Shown: in pieces, positions 6,968 to 16,019 of the stretch
Layout of the letters: each line of letters starts with the position of its first letter
Numbering within the stretch: the stretch's first letter is position 1
Assembly: GCF_002005145.1 (NCBI RefSeq)
Contig: NZ_CP019698.1
Location: forward strand, 2,728,001 to 2,792,000
DNA length: 64,000 nucleotides
Origin: Desulforamulus ferrireducens
GTDB lineage: Bacteria > Bacillota > Desulfotomaculia > Desulfotomaculales > Desulfotomaculaceae
Reading direction: 5' to 3'
Notes under the pieces: model-generated
What the model was told of the DNA's origin: nothing
Seen by the model: the letters and a program-made list of their open reading frames with translations, nothing else
The model's database searches: none
Made by a program: the position numbers and the translations under genes

Positions 6968-8527
6968 TTACACCTTACTGGATACATTAACATGGGCGGC
7001 AGCCATAAATTCCTCCACCACTCCCCTGTCACTGGTTAAACAGCTAACCCCCACCGCTGCTCCAAAGGCACCCACCACACTATAAATGGCCGGATTGACC
7101 AGCACCGGCAATCCCAAGAGGAAGGGCTTTTTCAGAAAGATGGCTACTGTGAAAAGCAGTGATAGGAAAAGTCCCGTACACATGCCGGCTATAACCCCTT
7201 GTTTAGTGAGGTTTTTCCACCAAATGGCGAGAATCAAGACCGGCGCAAAGGTACTGGCCCCCAAGCCAAAGGCGATGGCCACCAGAAAAGAAATTCCTTG
7301 GTCCCTTAAGCCGATGGCTAAAATAATGGCAAGGGCAGACAAAACCGCCGAACCCACTTTGGCAAACCTTAATTGTTCACTCTGGCTAGCCCTGGGCCTT
7401 AAAAGACTGGCATAAACATCGTGTGCCAGGCAAGTGGTGGCAGATATCATTAAGCCAGAGGCGGTACTAAGCATGGCCGCCATGGCTCCGGCGGCTGCCA
7501 AACCCATCAGGAACTCCCCGCCCACCATTTGGCTTAACATAGGCACCACCATATTGGTGGCCACCCCGGTTTCTCCCGCCGCTAAATACTGCATTAATGT
7601 AGGATAAAGTAATATCATAGCTGCCAAACCCACCAAGCAAGTGGCTACATAGAATACCGCTAACCCACTCAGGGTAAGCACCAAACTCTTTCTGGCGTCC
7701 TCCGCACTGGGCACTGTATAAAGCCTGGTTAATATGTGCGGCAACCCGGCAACCCCTAAGAACAGGGCTAATACAAAGCTGATCTGGTTAGGTAAGTCCT
7801 GGGCGAAAACCCCCGGTGTTAAGGCCGTTGGTGTACCGGGCAGAGCCAGGGGAGTACTTTGGGAGATTTGCGGCGGTATGGTTTCCTGGGCGGTATATAA
7901 AATTTGCAAGGGATTGCCATCAAAATATTGCACTGTAATCAGGATAAAGATAGCCACCATGACCAGCCAGAGCACCACTCCCTGAATGATTTGATTATAA
8001 GTGGTTCCCCGCATACCTCCCAGCACCACATAAAGCCCCATGAAAATGCCCACCACCAGCATGGTGAACAGGTAATCCCAGCCTAGCAGCAGGTGGAACA
8101 GTCCTCCGGCCCCAATAATCTGAGGTACCAAATAAAAGGTACAAATTATAAGGGTGGTAACTGCGGAAATAATCCTGATGCCCTGAGAGTTGAAGCGCGC
8201 CGTTAACACATCGGCAACGGTAAATTTCCCAGTATTGCGCAAGGCCGTGGCCACCACAAACAACACCGTCATATAGCCGGCAAAAAAACCCAGACCATCC
8301 CAAAACCGGTCTATGCCAAAGATGGCCACAGCCCCGGCTACCCCCAGAAAACTGGCGGCACTTAAATAATCTCCAATTAAGGCCAGCCCGTTGGCCACCC
8401 AGGAAATTTTTCCTCCTGCCACATAGAACTCCGTGGTGGTACGGGTCCATCTGCGGCTGTACCAGGCCACCGAGAGAGTTAGGAGCAGGCTGACAGCCAC
8501 AATAACAACAGCTATGGGATTTTGCAT
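6968..8527 (-). CDS. Sodium:solute symporter, acetate permease (ActP) type
   Basis: A 519-aa protein of the solute:sodium symporter family with about 13 membrane helices. The closest-looking relatives are cation/acetate symporters: SRRWTRTTTEFYVAGGKISWVANGLALIGDYLSAASFLG, here in parts, matches the N-terminal region of ActP. The segment GLMISATTCLAHDVYASLLRP is also characteristic. It imports a short monocarboxylate (acetate, propionate or pyruvate), driven by an ion gradient. The gene starts 5 bp after the upstream UspA-DUF485 fusion, whose ribosome-site sequence GGGAGG overlaps that gene's last codons, so the two are translationally coupled. Confidence 0.88.
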   Translation of the reverse strand: MQNPIAVVIVAVSLLLTLSVAWYSRRWTRTTTEFYVAGGKISWVANGLALIGDYLSAASFLGVAGAVAIFGIDRFWDGLGFFAGYMTVLFVVATALRNTGKFTVADVLTARFNSQGIRIISAVTTLIICTFYLVPQIIGAGGLFHLLLGWDYLFTMLVVGIFMGLYVVLGGMRGTTYNQIIQGVVLWLVMVAIFILITVQYFDGNPLQILYTAQETIPPQISQSTPLALPGTPTALTPGVFAQDLPNQISFVLALFLGVAGLPHILTRLYTVPSAEDARKSLVLTLSGLAVFYVATCLVGLAAMILLYPTLMQYLAAGETGVATNMVVPMLSQMVGGEFLMGLAAAGAMAAMLSTASGLMISATTCLAHDVYASLLRPRASQSEQLRFAKVGSAVLSALAIILAIGLRDQGISFLVAIAFGLGASTFAPVLILAIWWKNLTKQGVIAGMCTGLFLSLLFTVAIFLKKPFLLGLPVLVNPAIYSVVGAFGAAVGVSCLTSDRGVVEEFMAAAHVNVSSKV

Positions 8528-8532
8528 CTATC

Positions 8533-9258
8533 CTACCTCCCTAATCTTAAATAAAAACAACATAAGGCAATTGACACCGGAAAAATCATAAACCCTAACC
8601 AAACCCCCAAGGGAATGCCCCAACACAGCTGTCCGGCAACGGTTTGATAATTGGGGGTATTAATAATAGCCGTAGTGAAGTAAAAAAGGCCAAAAATAGC
8701 TAGAAAACCAAAGGATAAAAGAAAATTACGCCGCCTGCTATCCCGCAGCAAGGCCAAAGAATCCGCTGCTATGACAGTTGGATTAGGCTGGCTGCCAGCC
8801 AAATTCCCTGCCAGCTCTTTTAAATCAGTAAGATCCACAGCGCCTCTTTTTACGACCAAGACCGGGAGGGAAGAACCCTTTAATACACTTTCCGCCACAC
8901 TGCCAAAATGCATTTTTTCCAGTCCCTTACGAGCTGAATCTCCCATCACGATGAGATCCACCTGCTGTTTTTGCGCTGTTTGCAAAATGGTCCCTGCCAC
9001 AACCCCTGCGGTTTTCATAGTTCGAATATCGCATCCCATCCTTTGGCCGTACTCTTGTAGCAAATTGAGGGGAGCTTCGCTGATCATACCCTTGGTTTGG
9101 GAAGCTTCCAGGCGTTTCTCTGTGGGAAGAAGCAGTGTCTTTTCTTCCACTTGCAAGGCAATGACAGTGGCACCATACCTCTGGGCTAATTCCAAAGCCT
9201 TTTTGGCTGCGGCCAGGGATGGTTCGAAGCCATCCACTGCCACCAGGATTTTGCGCAT
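8533..9258 (-). CDS. UspA domain fused to a DUF485 (YjcH-like) membrane domain
   Basis: A 241-aa two-part protein. Residues 1-140 form a universal stress protein domain (MRKILVAVDGFEPSLAAAKKALELA; C-terminal ATP-binding loop MGDSARKGLEKMHFGS). Residues about 165-241 form two membrane helices (LLSFGFLAIFGLFYFTTAII and GIPLGVWLGFMIFPVSIAL) that resemble DUF485/YjcH, the small subunit encoded next to acetate permease ActP in many bacteria. Here the subunit appears covalently joined to a nucleotide-binding stress domain and is encoded immediately before an ActP-type symporter. I infer that it is a regulatory subunit sensing ATP or energy state for that transporter. Confidence 0.85.
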   Translation of the reverse strand: MRKILVAVDGFEPSLAAAKKALELAQRYGATVIALQVEEKTLLLPTEKRLEASQTKGMISEAPLNLLQEYGQRMGCDIRTMKTAGVVAGTILQTAQKQQVDLIVMGDSARKGLEKMHFGSVAESVLKGSSLPVLVVKRGAVDLTDLKELAGNLAGSQPNPTVIAADSLALLRDSRRRNFLLSFGFLAIFGLFYFTTAIINTPNYQTVAGQLCWGIPLGVWLGFMIFPVSIALCCFYLRLGR

Positions 9259-9373
9259 AATTTTTCACCCCTTAGACAAATTTGATTAGTCGGGGTATGG
9301 TGCTACCCCAAAATAAATTAAAGCTATTATAGCCACCGGGTGCTCCCGTGCCTAGAAAAACCCGGCCAATGAC

Positions 9374-9410
9374 AAAAAAGCAACCACCAGATGCTATATC
9401 CGGTGGTTGC
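9374..9410 (-). terminator. Terminator of the sbcDC operon
   Basis: On the minus strand GCAACCACC pairs with GGTGGTTGC, followed by six Ts, 58 bp past the sbcC stop. Confidence 0.88.
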
Positions 9411-9467
9411 CAGAAATCGTTATCTTTTCTTATGGTAAGTTGACGGTTAAAGTCCTATAATCAGCAA

Positions 9468-12422
9468 CTAAAGCCTACTTCCTGCCACTGGGGAGTAGTC
9501 CAGTTTCAGGGCATGCTCCACCTTATCGTCAAAGGCCTGGTCGTGGGAAACCAGCAGCAGTTGTTCAAATTTGCACTCCTCCTGGGCTTTAGCTATAGCC
9601 TCTGCCAGCATGATACGGCTTTCGGCATCTAAGCCGTAGGTAGGTTCATCAAAGGCACAGAAGCCTGCCCTGGAAAATTCCTTAACCAGTGCTAACTGCA
9701 TGGCCAGAGCTGCTTTCATTTGTTGACCGCCGGACAGGCTGGCAAAGCGTTTTTCCCCCGAAACAGTGGTAACGGTAAGGACATAGTCCCCGGCCCGCCA
9801 GTTAAATTGGGCGGCCTCCGGACTCATGGTATTATAAATACTCTGCGCCTGGGCAGCCACCCGTGCAGTGAGGTTCCTGGCCACTGGCTCCTGGGCATCC
9901 TTGAGAATGCTCCTGGCCTTTTCCAGTATTTTCTCCTCCACCTGCAACCGCACCAGTTCTTGCCACTCTCGATCTCTTTGCTGTTGCAGTTTGGCTGCCA
10001 TTTGTACCCGCTGTTGTTGTTCGGCTAAGACCTTAGTGGCCTCTGTCAGTTTGGTGCTGGCCTCGCCCAATTCCTTGCTGGCCTGAGCCACCTTCTGCTG
10101 CAATTCCCTGTGCTGCTCCGGATTGTAAGCTGCCTCGGCCTGGCGGAAGGATTCCTCGGCTTGAGTCAGGGCTAACTGGGTTTGCTGGTAACGTTGCAAC
10201 TGCTGTTCATAAATCCCCTGGTATTCGGCTAACTTCTCTGCTGTTTTGTGATGCTGCAGGTAACGGGTATAGCCGGCGCTATACTGTCCCTTTTGCTCAT
10301 TGGCGTTAGTAATTTGTTCATCCAAGCCCTGGTAGGGTTGTAGCTGCTGTTCCAATTGGCCCAAGCGGGATTTTATGTCGGCCAGGGCTTGCCGCAAAGT
10401 CGCGGCTTGGTTCTCCGCCTGTCCAGCCCTGTCCAGCAAGTTCTTGATATCCAACTCTAAGCCCTTTAAGGCCCGCTCCTCCGACTCTAACTCTTTCTGA
10501 CGGGCCACCCGCAGGGTGTTGGTTTGTTGTTCCAGGGCATGTTGCTCCTTAACTGCAGGTTCCCAAAGGCGGTAGCGCTCATACAGGGCTTTAAACAAAT
10601 GCCTGATCTCCTCCACCGCCGCCCTGGCAGCAGCTGCCTCGGGCTGAGCATCCTTTACAAAACCCTTAAGTCTTGGTAAATCTCCCCCGGTTTGCAGTTC
10701 CTGAGCCAGCCTTTCCGCCGCCACCCGTCCCGCTGGGTTCTCAACTTCTTGGTAGTTACGCTGGATACTCTGCACTAACTGGCTGGCCCTGGCCAGCTTT
10801 TTGAGGTGTTCCTTTTCTGCCGTTTGATATTGGTTAAGCCTTTCCTTGGCCTCAGCCACCTGCCGCTGCTTCTCTTGATATTCCTCAGTTACTGCCTTTA
10901 GTTTATTATGTAAACCTTCTAAATCCTGGCGGGCTTTGTCTGGGTCAAATTGATGGCATTGAGTGCCCAAGAGGGGACACTGCCCGGTACTAAGCCGAGC
11001 CAATTGCTGCTCCAGAATAACCTTGTCCTGTTTAGTTCGTTCTAAAAGCCCGCGGCACTCCTGCTCCTCTCCCTCGGCCTGGGCCAGTGCTCCCTTGGCC
11101 TGCTCCAGCTTCTCCTGCAGGGTGTAATCAACCTGCTGCAGGTTTTGTTCCAGTTCCACCAACTGATCTGCTGCCTGTTTACCCAGGGCTTTCATGCCGT
11201 TGAGCCATTCCACCACCAGAGCCAATTGGGAATTAAGCAGTTCAGCCCTTTCCTTCAACTGCCTGTAGGCCTCTTCTCCCGCCGCCAGTTCCAAGCGCTG
11301 CTGCTTCAGTACGGCATGTCGGTGTTCCCACTCTTGTTTCTTCAGGGCTGCCTGCTCCTTGTCCCTGGCCGCTTCCTGTTGCTTGGCCAGCACATCTCTG
11401 CTGAGGGCTGTTTCTTCCTTTTGTAAGCCGGTAAGCTGTTTGGTTAACTGATCCCGTATACCCCGCTGTTTCTCCAGGGACTGAATCTGCTGCTCCAACT
11501 GCAGATAGGCCTCATAGTCTTTGCTGGTTTCCTGTAGCACCAATTTGGCCTGCTTGGCTTCTGCCACCTGAGCCGCAGCATGCTCCAGGAGGGCTTTCGC
11601 CTGCTCTAAATTTCCTTTGGCCTCACCCACATTCAGTTTAGCAGTTTGGAAGTTATGCATTAAACCGTCGTAGCGTTTAAGCTCTCCAGTGAGCTGGTTA
11701 AGTTGTTGCTGGCACTTATCCACCAGTAACTGCAAGGTGGCCTGCTGGCGTAATCCCTCTTCCAGTCGCGCCGGTGCATCCGCCAGTTGGGCCAGTTGCC
11801 CCTCCAAGCCGCTGATGACAGTACGCTGCTGGTTGGCTTCCATTCTAATTTCGTCCGCCGGAGCCTTAAGGGAATCAAAGCACTGGCGAAAGATATCTAC
11901 ATCCAGCAGGGGATCAAAGTGGTTTTTGGCCTCCCGTGGTTTAAGGTCAAAGGGCAGTGTAAAACGTCCCTGCTTGACCCCCAGTAAACTGTGATACACT
12001 TCAGCCAACCGTTCCGGCCGTTCCACCCCCACCAGGCGAGCTAAAAATTCCCGAACCTCACTATCTCCCTCAGCTTCGATAAAATCCTCTTCCTCCCGGA
12101 CCACCTTCCAGCGGCGACCGCCATTGCCCAAATCCCGCTCCACCCGGTAGGTGCCATCCTGATGCCCCAGCCAGACATCTATTTCACCGGACCGGCAACC
12201 ATTTCTTAAGAAATAGGTATGAACTGCCATTTGGGCATTGCCTCGCACTGGTTCCGCATCAAACACAGCATAGCCTATGGCCTCGATAATGGTACTCTTG
12301 CCAGCACCATTTTTACCGGCAATCTGGTTGATCCCCTGTTCCAAAGGTATCAATATCCCCTGGCCATTTTCCCCCTCGCCATAGCTTTTAATATTTTTTA
12401 GCCTAATCTTTTGTACCCACAT
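9468..12422 (-). CDS. sbcC: Exonuclease SbcC, SMC-like ATPase subunit
   Basis: A 984-aa SMC/Rad50-type ATPase that works with SbcD to cleave hairpins and blocked DNA ends. Residues about 33-45 hold Walker A (AGKNGAGKSTII). The C-terminus carries signature LSGGQQMKAALAM and Walker B (CAFDEPTYGLD). Between them are two very long coiled coils rich in Gln, Leu and Ala. At the apex, around residues 478-488, the expected zinc hook CxxC is replaced by GQCPLLGTQCHQF, with two cysteines six residues apart and an adjacent histidine. The start codon overlaps the last base of sbcD, so the pair is coupled. Confidence 0.93.
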   Translation of the reverse strand: MWVQKIRLKNIKSYGEGENGQGILIPLEQGINQIAGKNGAGKSTIIEAIGYAVFDAEPVRGNAQMAVHTYFLRNGCRSGEIDVWLGHQDGTYRVERDLGNGGRRWKVVREEEDFIEAEGDSEVREFLARLVGVERPERLAEVYHSLLGVKQGRFTLPFDLKPREAKNHFDPLLDVDIFRQCFDSLKAPADEIRMEANQQRTVISGLEGQLAQLADAPARLEEGLRQQATLQLLVDKCQQQLNQLTGELKRYDGLMHNFQTAKLNVGEAKGNLEQAKALLEHAAAQVAEAKQAKLVLQETSKDYEAYLQLEQQIQSLEKQRGIRDQLTKQLTGLQKEETALSRDVLAKQQEAARDKEQAALKKQEWEHRHAVLKQQRLELAAGEEAYRQLKERAELLNSQLALVVEWLNGMKALGKQAADQLVELEQNLQQVDYTLQEKLEQAKGALAQAEGEEQECRGLLERTKQDKVILEQQLARLSTGQCPLLGTQCHQFDPDKARQDLEGLHNKLKAVTEEYQEKQRQVAEAKERLNQYQTAEKEHLKKLARASQLVQSIQRNYQEVENPAGRVAAERLAQELQTGGDLPRLKGFVKDAQPEAAAARAAVEEIRHLFKALYERYRLWEPAVKEQHALEQQTNTLRVARQKELESEERALKGLELDIKNLLDRAGQAENQAATLRQALADIKSRLGQLEQQLQPYQGLDEQITNANEQKGQYSAGYTRYLQHHKTAEKLAEYQGIYEQQLQRYQQTQLALTQAEESFRQAEAAYNPEQHRELQQKVAQASKELGEASTKLTEATKVLAEQQQRVQMAAKLQQQRDREWQELVRLQVEEKILEKARSILKDAQEPVARNLTARVAAQAQSIYNTMSPEAAQFNWRAGDYVLTVTTVSGEKRFASLSGGQQMKAALAMQLALVKEFSRAGFCAFDEPTYGLDAESRIMLAEAIAKAQEECKFEQLLLVSHDQAFDDKVEHALKLDYSPVAGSRL

Positions 12423-13774
12423 TAGGCCTCACCATCCTTTGCCGCTGCCACCGAGCGAGCGGGCAGTTGATTTAATTCTTCGGCCACCAACCTGTCCACC
12501 AGCTCACTGCCACTGAGACGTTCCCTAATCTCCTGGGGCGTGGCGTTTTGGCGCACATCCTCTTTAAACTGGTAAAATAACCTGGCCAGAGCATCCACTT
12601 GTTCCTCCAAGCCCGGCAAAGGCTTCTCCGTCAACAATTCATGAATAGCCTGTAATTCCAAGGCTTCCCGGGAGGTTGTGACTACCGCTGCCAGTTCACT
12701 GCCGGTAGCGTTAGTGGCTAACTGTAAACCGGTGGAATTAACCTCCACCGCTCGCACCGGTACCTGCTGCTCCAAAAACTCTGCCAGGGCAGCGGTATCC
12801 AAACGGATGCGGCCCAAATTTACCGCACCGATGAGTTCCAAGCGTACAGCGGTTTCCGGCCCAGCCCCCAGTTCCCTAAGTTTTTGGGCAATATCCTCGG
12901 AGATTAGCTCCATGGCCCGTTTCGTCCGGTTGCTGTGGGGGGTGCAATCGTAGGTTACCGTTAAAACTTGCCTTTTGGGCACTGCCAATATTTCTGCCCG
13001 CAGCAGAGGGTTGTCCGCCAGGGGATCAATTTCCACCACCGCTAACCCCCGGGGCTTACCATCGTACCTACTTTCCTCTAAACGAATATGCTCCGGAGAA
13101 CCGGGGTTAATGGCCCAGTTCTCATAAGTCATGGGTTTATGAATATGGCCCAAAGCCAAATAGTCCACATTTTCTCTTAGAAAGGCTAAGCTCTCTTTAG
13201 CAAAGCCGCCCCCTTCTTGCACCATATAATCAGGGCCGGCGTGAAGCAGCATAACCACTGCCCCAGGCCACTGCCAACCGGCCATATGTTCCGCAATGAG
13301 CTTGGCCCGTTTAATGGTACCGGCACCCAAATAGCCCGCGCCAATCAGGCGAACACCCTTAAAATCAATATAGGAGCCCTCCCTTTTCTGAGGGTCCCAG
13401 GGCTTAATTACCGGGCCGGTGGCATTAAAGGGTATCGTTAGCAGGTGCAATAGTCCAATGTCGTTTAAATACCTTACCCAGCTGGGGGTATCCCCGGAAA
13501 TGGTAGCCCGATCGTGGTTGCCCTCTATGGCAAATACCGGGACACCAGCCCGCTGCAGAGGGGCAAGACATTCTGTGGCCTGCTGGAGGTAGGGGGGCAG
13601 GATGTTGGGCGAATCAAAAATGTCCCCGGCTATGAGCAACGCGTCAGCTTGCTGCTCCAAGGTGAAATTCACAATATATTGGAAGGCAGCCCGCATATCA
13701 CTGTCCGGTAATTTGCCAGCCAGGCGCTGCCGTCCCAGGTGAAGATCCGAGCAATGGATGAATTTTACTGACAT
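12422..13774 (-). CDS. sbcD: Exonuclease SbcD, Mre11-type nuclease subunit
   Basis: A 450-aa metallophosphoesterase that forms the nuclease of the SbcCD complex. Metal-binding motifs are visible: CSDLHLG near the N-terminus, GDIFDS, EGNHD, LLHAGPD and LGHIHKP. I chose the ATG at 13774 because it is preceded by AAGGAGTG and starts MSVKFIHCSDLHLG as in relatives; the open frame extends 15 codons further upstream without a ribosome site. It ends overlapping the sbcC start by one base. Confidence 0.93.
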   Translation of the reverse strand: MSVKFIHCSDLHLGRQRLAGKLPDSDMRAAFQYIVNFTLEQQADALLIAGDIFDSPNILPPYLQQATECLAPLQRAGVPVFAIEGNHDRATISGDTPSWVRYLNDIGLLHLLTIPFNATGPVIKPWDPQKREGSYIDFKGVRLIGAGYLGAGTIKRAKLIAEHMAGWQWPGAVVMLLHAGPDYMVQEGGGFAKESLAFLRENVDYLALGHIHKPMTYENWAINPGSPEHIRLEESRYDGKPRGLAVVEIDPLADNPLLRAEILAVPKRQVLTVTYDCTPHSNRTKRAMELISEDIAQKLRELGAGPETAVRLELIGAVNLGRIRLDTAALAEFLEQQVPVRAVEVNSTGLQLATNATGSELAAVVTTSREALELQAIHELLTEKPLPGLEEQVDALARLFYQFKEDVRQNATPQEIRERLSGSELVDRLVAEELNQLPARSVAAAKDGEA

Positions 13775-13886
13775 GAAGAACACTCCTTTGTACCAATTAT
13801 ACCTAACCCCTTCCTCCAATACCAGACGAGCCTAATACTGACTACTAAATAGGGTAATACTAGCACCAAAAGTGGAGGTGTCTCCC

Positions 13887-14168
13887 TTGTTAAAAGCCAT
13901 TGGTTTAGCCAATCTGGATGAAATTGAAAGGAATGTCTTCATCTTTGTCCGGGAACATGTCTCACCGGATGGGATGTTAATATATCCTTTGCGGGAGATG
14001 GGAAAAAACTTGGGCTACTCAGAATTAGAAATTCAAAGGGCCTTGCGGAATTTGGAGAACCTGCAACTGGTGGATTACCGGGAGGGCGATGACCCAAACG
14101 ATCCTAACATGATCCTCTACAAAGATGAATGGTTAGATATGTTTACACAACAGCATACAAAGAGCTAG
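13887..14168 (+). CDS. Small winged-helix-like protein of unknown function
   Basis: A 93-aa protein starting at a TTG codon preceded by GGAGGTG. A GTG 15 bp further upstream is in frame but lies on the ribosome site itself, so it is less likely. The sequence has the rhythm of a winged helix: an N-terminal helix (LDEIERNVFIFVREHV), then LREMGKNLGYSELEIQRALRNLENLQLVDYRE, which resembles a recognition helix plus wing, as in small DNA-binding adaptor proteins. It is divergent from sbcDC. Possible roles are a local transcription regulator or replication-initiation-like adaptor; nothing more can be said. Confidence 0.7.
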   Translation: MLKAIGLANLDEIERNVFIFVREHVSPDGMLIYPLREMGKNLGYSELEIQRALRNLENLQLVDYREGDDPNDPNMILYKDEWLDMFTQQHTKS

Positions 14169-14219
14169 CAAGGAAGCTGGCTTTAGGGCTGTTGCACAAT
14201 ATGGTGATGATGTGCAACT

Positions 14220-14289
14220 GGCTGTCGGCCATCGGCCATCAGCCATTGGCTTTTGGCCTTTAGCCTTTGGCCAAAAGCCGACGGCCCCA
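14220..14289. repeat. Ten consecutive phased heptanucleotide repeats
   Basis: Ten 7-nt units in perfect register (GGCTGTC, GGCCATC, GGCCATC, AGCCATT, GGCTTTT, GGCCTTT, AGCCTTT, GGCCAAA, AGCCGAC, GGCCCCA), all fitting RGCYNNN or close to it. It lies between two convergent genes, beside a long terminator hairpin. Similar shorter stretches occur at 4688, 37240 and 56232. Confidence 0.65.
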
Positions 14290-14336
14290 AAAGAGAAATG
14301 CCGCAAAACCGTAGCTTTGCGGCATTTCTCTTTTGG
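14287..14336. terminator. Long bidirectional terminator hairpin
   Basis: A stem of about 20 bp (CCAAAAGAGAAATGCCGC... paired with its complement) with T-runs on both strands separates the 93-aa gene from the convergent DUF378 gene. Confidence 0.88.
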
Positions 14337-14339
14337 GTA

Positions 14340-14585
14340 TTAAGCTTTTTCTCCTTCGGCTGGTTCCCTGTTAGCACGGAACAGAGTGGGGATCAAGGCA
14401 ATGCCGGAAAGACCCACTAAGCCGTAGATAATCCTGCTGAGTATTGAGGATTCGCGAGTGGCATCCCCGCCCAACAGGGCAGCTACTAAGTCCCAACTGA
14501 ACAAGCCAACCAGCAGCCAGTTGAGAGCCCCTACGATCACCAGCGGTAGGGCAATTCTGTAAATCATTTCCACGGTAAGATTCAC
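14340..14585 (-). CDS. DUF378 family small membrane protein
   Basis: An 81-aa protein with two predicted membrane helices (IYRIALPLVIVGALNWLLVGLF and ILSRIIYGLVGLSGIALI) around the family pattern GALNWLLVGLF-D-LVAALLGG. This matches DUF378 (B. subtilis YuzA-like). Function is unknown in the family. It is a single gene with a terminator directly downstream and an ATG preceded by AAGGAGTG. Confidence 0.85.
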   Translation of the reverse strand: MNLTVEMIYRIALPLVIVGALNWLLVGLFSWDLVAALLGGDATRESSILSRIIYGLVGLSGIALIPTLFRANREPAEGEKA

Positions 14586-14652
14586 TCCTTGTATAAAATA
14601 GTATGATTACAAGAAGTATCTTAACCAAACATTACCAATTTTATACATCTAA

Positions 14653-14844
14653 TTACTCAAATAACTCCTCAACCAGTTTGCTGTTATCAATGGAGCGGGT
14701 TTCAACTCTGGTAAAAGAGAAAGCAACTTCATCTCCTTCCTTCACCTCGGGGGGCAGAAATTGACGTGGTACATTCCACATGATCCCGTGGGGAGCCTCT
14801 AACACCGCCCAGTTTTCCTCAAATCTATCAATTACCGCTCTCAC
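14653..14844 (-). CDS. DUF3006 family protein
   Basis: A 63-aa protein (MRAVIDRFEENWAVLE, ending FTRVETRSIDNSKLVEELFE) of the DUF3006 type, a small beta-rich domain. Its start codon overlaps the stop of the metallo-beta-lactamase-fold lipoprotein gene by 4 bp (ATGA). DUF3006 genes are often found next to ComEC/MBL-like secreted hydrolases, and here too the pair is strictly coupled, which suggests they work together. Confidence 0.85.
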   Translation of the reverse strand: MRAVIDRFEENWAVLEAPHGIMWNVPRQFLPPEVKEGDEVAFSFTRVETRSIDNSKLVEELFE

Positions 14845-15899
14845 TTGCTTGCCCTCCTAAATCCTGCAGCCCTAGCCTCATCCTCGGTTTTAAACCAAAC
14901 CTCGGGCTTGGTTCTTTCGTAATTCTGCATACCGGGTAGATGATAAATTTTTTCTCCGTTCTTGTTGATGTTACCCTTAATGAGTCCCTGGCCATTGGCA
15001 TCCACATAGGTTTGGCTCTCTGTTGGGACTAACGGCACCTCCGCAGGGGCCTGCTTTTCTGTCTGGACAACAATTTCCCGGCCATCGGAAGTCATTACAA
15101 TTGTTCCCACCTGGGAAGTAAGATAAACCTTGACTCTATGGTCTGCCAGTCTTTGCATGATTTCCTTATGGGGATGACCATAATCGTTCTCCTTTGCCAC
15201 CGAGATCACGGCCATTTCTGGTGCCACCGCTTTAAGAAAATCCTCGGAGGTGGAGGAATAACTGCCATGATGGCCCACCTTTAGCACATCAGCCTTTAAG
15301 TTATAACCCTTCTTAAGCATTTCCTGTTCGGACAATTCCTCGGCATCCCCGGTCAGGAGAAAGGAGTTTTGCCCATAGGTTATTTTACAGACAATACTAT
15401 AATCATTCAGTACCTGGTACTTGTTACTATTAGGCGCTAAGATTTCTACCCTGGCAGCACCCAGGTTAAACTCCTGCCCGCCGGCAGCGGCGGTAACCTT
15501 GAGGTTTTTATCTTTAATGGCCAACAGTACATCCTGATAGGACTTGGTATTATGATTTACTTTGGGTAAATAAACCTTGGCTACATCAAATTGCTTGATG
15601 ACCGTATCCAGCCCGCCAATGTGATCTTCATGGGGATGAGTACCCATCACCACATCCAGCCTCTCTATTCCTTGCTGCCGCAAATATTTTGTAACTAACT
15701 GACCATCCTCGTTATTGCCCGCATCAATTAATAAACTGGCTTGCTGGCTTTGCACCAGTATAGCATCGGCCTGACCGACATCAATAAAATGAACCCTAAG
15801 ATTATCTCCCGGCTCAACCGGGGTGGCCTGTTCCTTTTGTCCTGTACAACCAGTCAAAAGTAACAGCATTATTAACACAAGTATGACAATGCGTTTCAT
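14841..15899 (-). CDS. Secreted metallo-beta-lactamase-fold lipoprotein (ComEC C-terminal-like)
   Basis: A 352-aa protein with a lipoprotein signal (LVLIMLLLLTGC, cleavage before Cys18) and a metallo-beta-lactamase domain like the C-terminal hydrolase of ComEC. It begins LRVHFIDVGQADAILVQ and has the metal motif THPHEDHIGG, later GDAEELSEQEML and LKVGHHGSYSS. Such proteins are predicted extracellular nucleases or phosphodiesterases acting on DNA or nucleotides. The C-terminal 60 residues (YVDANGQGLIKGNINKNGEKIYHLPG...) resemble a small domain often attached to secreted nucleases. It is co-expressed with the DUF3006 protein. Confidence 0.88.
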   Translation of the reverse strand: MKRIVILVLIMLLLLTGCTGQKEQATPVEPGDNLRVHFIDVGQADAILVQSQQASLLIDAGNNEDGQLVTKYLRQQGIERLDVVMGTHPHEDHIGGLDTVIKQFDVAKVYLPKVNHNTKSYQDVLLAIKDKNLKVTAAAGGQEFNLGAARVEILAPNSNKYQVLNDYSIVCKITYGQNSFLLTGDAEELSEQEMLKKGYNLKADVLKVGHHGSYSSTSEDFLKAVAPEMAVISVAKENDYGHPHKEIMQRLADHRVKVYLTSQVGTIVMTSDGREIVVQTEKQAPAEVPLVPTESQTYVDANGQGLIKGNINKNGEKIYHLPGMQNYERTKPEVWFKTEDEARAAGFRRASK

Positions 15900-15970
15900 A
15901 GCGATTACCCCTTTGTCATAGCATTTCTTAGATAATTCAATATCATATTCGTAAGATTTACATGTCTGCG

Positions 15971-15998
15971 TTGTTAATTTTTTGGGTTATGATATAAT
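15971..15998 (+). promoter_or_regulatory. Promoter of the DUF2680 gene
   Basis: TTGTTA (15971-15976) and TATAAT (15993-15998) are separated by 16 nt, followed by AAAGGAG and the ATG at 16020. Confidence 0.7.
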
Positions 15999-16019
15999 GT
16001 AAAGAAAGGAGATGAGGGC

